A stretch of DNA of 7,882 nucleotides from Rubrivivax sp. (GTDB lineage Bacteria > Pseudomonadota > Gammaproteobacteria > Burkholderiales > Burkholderiaceae_C), in contig JADZCL010000182.1 in assembly GCA_020851615.1 (NCBI GenBank), forward strand, positions 1 through 7,882. Direction: 5' to 3'. This document shows, one piece after another, positions 5,044 to 7,882 of this stretch (within the stretch, counting starts at the first letter, position 1; each line of letters begins with the position of its first letter). The position numbers were made by a program, and so were the translations under genes. A model generated the notes under the pieces. It saw nothing but the letters and a program-made list of their open reading frames with translations. It had not been told where the DNA came from and ran no database searches.

Positions 5044-7791
5044 GTGAGGAGCCATTCTTTCCATGCCGTGGCCATGGCTGTCGCCACCTTGGCGGCCATT
5101 TGCACCACCCATGCGCAGGCCCAGGAGACGCAGCGCATCGAGATCACGGGTTCGAGCATCAAGCGGCTGGCCAGCGAAGGGGCCCTGCCGGTGCAGATCA
5201 TCAATGCCGAGCAGATCCAGCGCTCGGGCGCAACCACCGTCGCCGACGTGATCCAGAAGCTTCCCGCGATGCAGGGCTTCACGATCTCGGACATCGCCAT
5301 CGGCACCAACTCCGGCGGCATCGCCACGGCCAGCCTGCACGACATCGGCGAGTCGTATACGCTGGTGCTGCTCAATGGTCGGCGCGTGGCCCCCACCGGC
5401 TCAGGCAGCCGCATCAACCTGAACGCGATCCCGATGAGCGCGATCGAGCGCATCGAGGTCCTGACCGATGGGGCCTCGGCGCTGTACGGCTCTGACGCCA
5501 TCGCTGGCGTCGTCAACTTCATCCTCAAGCGCAACCAGCAGGGCGGCAACGTCTCTGCCCGGGTCGACGTGCCCCTGGAAGGCGGTGGCAAGTCGGGCAA
5601 TGCCAGCGTCACCTACGGCTTCGGAGATCTGGACAAGGATCGCTTCAGTGTCGTGGCAACCTTCCGCCACGACGAGCAGAAGCAGCTGAAGTCGGGCGAT
5701 CGTGACTTCGCCAAGACCTCGTACCTGAATTTCGAACACGACGGCACACCCTACGTCTACGACCGCACCAGCACCTCCGCGATCCCGGCCAATGCAACGG
5801 TCACCTTCAAGAAGCTGCCCGGTGAAACGACCGCGCTGCCGAGCTACTCCTTCAACCCCTACCAGAAGAAGAACGGGGAGTGCGCACCCAACAACTACTA
5901 CAGCCTGAACAACGCCGCGGGCGCCACCTCGGTGACCGAGATGTGCGCCTTCGACTTCGTCTCGACGATCGATATCTACCCCGAATCCAAGCGCGACTCC
6001 TTCTACCTGAGCGGGCAGTTCAAGGCCAGCGACAAGCTCAGCTTCTTCAGTGACGTTGCCTTTTCCCGCCTCAACCTGATCGCGCGCATCGCGCCCAACC
6101 CGGTGCCAGTGCCGGTCTCGACGTCGTCCAGCTACTACTCGACCTATGTACTCCCCTACCTGACAGCCAACCAGGTCGCGCATGTCAACGCCGTCTCGGC
6201 GTCCTACCGGGCATCCGATTTCGGCACCCGCGATTCGCGCACCATCACCGACTCCAAGCACTTCGTCGTGGGGGCCGAGGCCGAGGTCGGGAACTGGAGC
6301 GTCAACGGCGCGCTGACCTGGTCGCAGAACGCGATCGACGAGCGCTACGTCGGCGGCTACTTCAAGACCGCGGAGTTCAACACCATGCGCACCCAGGGTC
6401 TGTTCGACCCCTTCCTGGTCGCCGGTGAGCAGCCTGCGGCGACCCAGCAGTTGATCAAGGACGCAATCTTCAACGGCAACGTGCGCAAGGAATCATCGAC
6501 CATGCAGGGCGCCGACGTGCGCGCCTCGGGCGAGCTGTTGAAGCTGCCCGCGGGCACGATGAGCCTGGGTGTGGGCGTCGACTGGCGCAACTACCGCTTC
6601 AAGCGCGATCCCTCGCAGGCCGCGCTTGATGGCGAGATCTACAACTACGCGCCGGTCGCCCACTACGACTTGAAGCGTGACGTGGCCGGCGTCTTCACCG
6701 AGCTGCTGGTGCCGGTGATCAAGGGTCTGGAATTCACCGGGTCGGTCCGTCACGACAGCATCAGCGCCATCGACAACGCCGGCACCAAGATCGGCGAGCG
6801 CATGAGTTCGACGACGTACAAGCTCGCCGGACGCTACCAGGTGTCGCAGCAAGTCCTGCTGCGCGGGTCCTACGGGACCGGCTTCCGTGCGCCGGACATG
6901 CTGGACATCGCGAACCCGCTGACCCCCAATGGCGTCACTGCCGCCGCCTACGAATGCCCCTTCCCGGGCACCGAGGCCTGCAAGCCGGGCAAGCTCCAGT
7001 ACAGCGTGCTGGCTGGCGGCAACGCAGCGCTCAAGCCCGAGAAGTCCAAGCAGGCGACCCTGGGCCTGCACATCGAACCCACGCGCGACTTTGCCGCCGG
7101 CATCGACTACTGGCAGGTGAAGATCCGCGACGCGGTGAGCGGCGTCTCGGCGCCGCAGGCCTTCGGCGACCCTGAAAAGTACCGCAGCCTCTTCACGCTC
7201 TACAAGACGCCGGCCGAGCCACAGCTCTACTGGACCTTCATCAGCGCCTCGACCAATATCGGCCAGACGATCAACAAGGGCATTGACTGGGAGCTGGTGG
7301 GCCGCCTGCAGACCGGCGTGGGCCGACTGACCCTGGGCGCCACGGGCACCTATCTGATCAAGTCCACCTACACCCGGCCGGGCACGCAGGACGACTTCAC
7401 CGACAGCATGGGCCACTACGGCGAGAACGCGGCCGTCTCGTTCCGCAACGTGTATCGCCTGACCGCATCGCTGGACTCGGGGCCGTTCACCAACACGCTG
7501 ACGGTCAAGGCGCGCTCGGGCTATACCGACCAGTACCAGCTCGTGCGCAACATGACGACGAAGAAGAACGAGCGCCTCTCGCTCACCGTTGGCGATTACT
7601 ACACGCTCGACTGGCAAGGCACGTACAAGGTCAACAAGGCGCTCGAGGTGCGCGCGGGCGTCAAGAACCTGCTGAATACGAAGCCGCCGCTGACGCTGCG
7701 CGACTCCTCGGGCCATCAAGTCGGCTACGACCCGCGCTACGCCGACCCCTTCCTTCGCACGATCTACGTCTCGGCCAGCTACGACTTCTGA
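5044..7791 (+). CDS. TonB-dependent outer-membrane receptor, ligand unknown
   Basis: A 915-aa outer-membrane active transporter powered by TonB-ExbBD. With the chosen GTG start at 5044, residues 1-26 are a good signal peptide (cleavage AQA|QE), preceded by GGGGAAA about 7-13 bases upstream. The frame is open to an ATG at 4885, but that adds 53 polar residues before the signal; a later ATG at 5074 would remove the n-region. A TonB-box-like segment (QRIEITGS, 30-37) is followed by the plug domain (about 40-165, with VLLNGRRV, RIEVLTDGASALYGSDAIAG and GVVNFILK) and a beta-barrel with GTGFRAPDMLDIANP near 610-623 and a C-terminal Phe (YVSASYDF) expected for BAM recognition. There is no N-terminal STN signalling domain. 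Mature cysteines come as two close pairs, C280/C301 and C638/C646, probably extracellular-loop disulfides. Substrate could be a siderophore, other metal complex or organic molecule. Confidence 0.93.
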   Translation: MRSHSFHAVAMAVATLAAICTTHAQAQETQRIEITGSSIKRLASEGALPVQIINAEQIQRSGATTVADVIQKLPAMQGFTISDIAIGTNSGGIATASLHDIGESYTLVLLNGRRVAPTGSGSRINLNAIPMSAIERIEVLTDGASALYGSDAIAGVVNFILKRNQQGGNVSARVDVPLEGGGKSGNASVTYGFGDLDKDRFSVVATFRHDEQKQLKSGDRDFAKTSYLNFEHDGTPYVYDRTSTSAIPANATVTFKKLPGETTALPSYSFNPYQKKNGECAPNNYYSLNNAAGATSVTEMCAFDFVSTIDIYPESKRDSFYLSGQFKASDKLSFFSDVAFSRLNLIARIAPNPVPVPVSTSSSYYSTYVLPYLTANQVAHVNAVSASYRASDFGTRDSRTITDSKHFVVGAEAEVGNWSVNGALTWSQNAIDERYVGGYFKTAEFNTMRTQGLFDPFLVAGEQPAATQQLIKDAIFNGNVRKESSTMQGADVRASGELLKLPAGTMSLGVGVDWRNYRFKRDPSQAALDGEIYNYAPVAHYDLKRDVAGVFTELLVPVIKGLEFTGSVRHDSISAIDNAGTKIGERMSSTTYKLAGRYQVSQQVLLRGSYGTGFRAPDMLDIANPLTPNGVTAAAYECPFPGTEACKPGKLQYSVLAGGNAALKPEKSKQATLGLHIEPTRDFAAGIDYWQVKIRDAVSGVSAPQAFGDPEKYRSLFTLYKTPAEPQLYWTFISASTNIGQTINKGIDWELVGRLQTGVGRLTLGATGTYLIKSTYTRPGTQDDFTDSMGHYGENAAVSFRNVYRLTASLDSGPFTNTLTVKARSGYTDQYQLVRNMTTKKNERLSLTVGDYYTLDWQGTYKVNKALEVRAGVKNLLNTKPPLTLRDSSGHQVGYDPRYADPFLRTIYVSASYDF

Positions 7792-7882
7792 TCGGCTGGG
7801 CCCGTGGCGGGCGCCTGGCCGGCGGCCAGGCGCTCCAGCAGCGCCTTGTGCTCGAGGTAGCGCGTGGTGACGTCCCGGCCGA
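7779..7882 (-). CDS. 3' end of an unidentified converging gene, cut by window edge
   Basis: On the minus strand the frame ending in TAG (7779-7781) stays open to the right edge, giving the last 33 residues: RDVTTRYLEHKALLERLAAG followed by a Pro/Ala-rich tail ending ADQKS. Codons are GC-ending in the manner of the neighbouring genes (GAC GTC ACC ACG CGC TAC CTC GAG), and the helix-like amphipathic stretch resembles a real C-terminus. The stop overlaps the last 13 bases of the receptor gene, converging with it. The fragment is too short to name a family. The call rests on frame openness and codon use only. Confidence 0.5.
   Translation of the reverse strand, partial: GRDVTTRYLEHKALLERLAAGQAPATGPADQKS
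7811..7833. repeat. Perfect 10-base inverted repeat just after the receptor stop codon
   Basis: GCGCCTGGCC and GGCCAGGCGC are separated by three bases (GGC), forming a strong hairpin that begins 19 bases after the receptor stop. No T-run follows on either strand, so it is not a textbook intrinsic terminator. It lies within the probable converging coding sequence, where it encodes R-L-A-A-G-Q-A. Confidence 0.6.

Noticed and set aside
6493..7719. A 408-codon minus-strand open frame inside the receptor gene
   Set aside because: Arg/Val/Leu/Ala-rich shadow frame opposite a receptor with clear barrel motifs; no recognisable motifs of its own.

Overview
The window is about 7.9 kb of very GC-rich DNA with strongly GC-biased third codon positions. 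It carries a membrane-linked formate dehydrogenase operon on the minus strand and a divergently transcribed TonB-dependent outer-membrane receptor on the plus strand. The protein sequences and the codon bias suggest a betaproteobacterium of the order Burkholderiales (Rubrivivax, Leptothrix or Comamonadaceae-like). That placement is inference from overall resemblance, not from a search.

Positions 1-4652 (minus strand) hold five co-directional genes, in order of transcription: a 70-aa twin-arginine-leader protein of the 'formate dehydrogenase region TAT target' type (4440-4652); the Mo/W-bisPGD catalytic subunit with a cysteine at the Sec position (1419-4376); a 16-cysteine, four-cluster FDH3-type ferredoxin-like beta subunit (773-1408); an 85-aa predicted lipoprotein that starts with GTG overlapping the beta stop codon (519-776); and the N-terminal part of the cytochrome b gamma subunit, cut by the left edge (1-494). 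Gaps are short (63, 10, -3 and 24 bases) and each gene has its own purine-rich ribosome binding site, so they are very likely one transcript. The expected path is formate oxidation outside the cytoplasmic membrane by the Tat-exported alpha/beta pair, then electron flow through the beta Fe-S clusters to the haem-containing gamma subunit and the quinone pool.

Positions 4653-5043 are a 391-base divergent control region. Its minus-strand half holds a good -10 (TATGAT) with an FNR/Anr-like dyad (GAT-N4-ATC core) centred exactly where -41.5 would lie, which suggests oxygen-responsive control of the formate dehydrogenase operon. Its plus-strand half holds an 8-base direct repeat with a complementary segment between the copies, so two exclusive hairpins could form ahead of the receptor gene.

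Positions 5044-7791 encode a 915-aa TonB-dependent receptor with signal peptide, TonB-box-like segment, plug and beta-barrel ending in Phe. Its ligand cannot be read from sequence. Positions 7779-7882 appear to hold the 3' end of a converging minus-strand gene that overlaps the receptor by 13 bases. No RNA genes, CRISPR arrays, insertion sequences or clear signs of recent transfer were seen. The most unusual items are the lipoprotein inserted between the beta and gamma genes, the Tat-leader micro-protein of unknown role, and the structured divergent control region.
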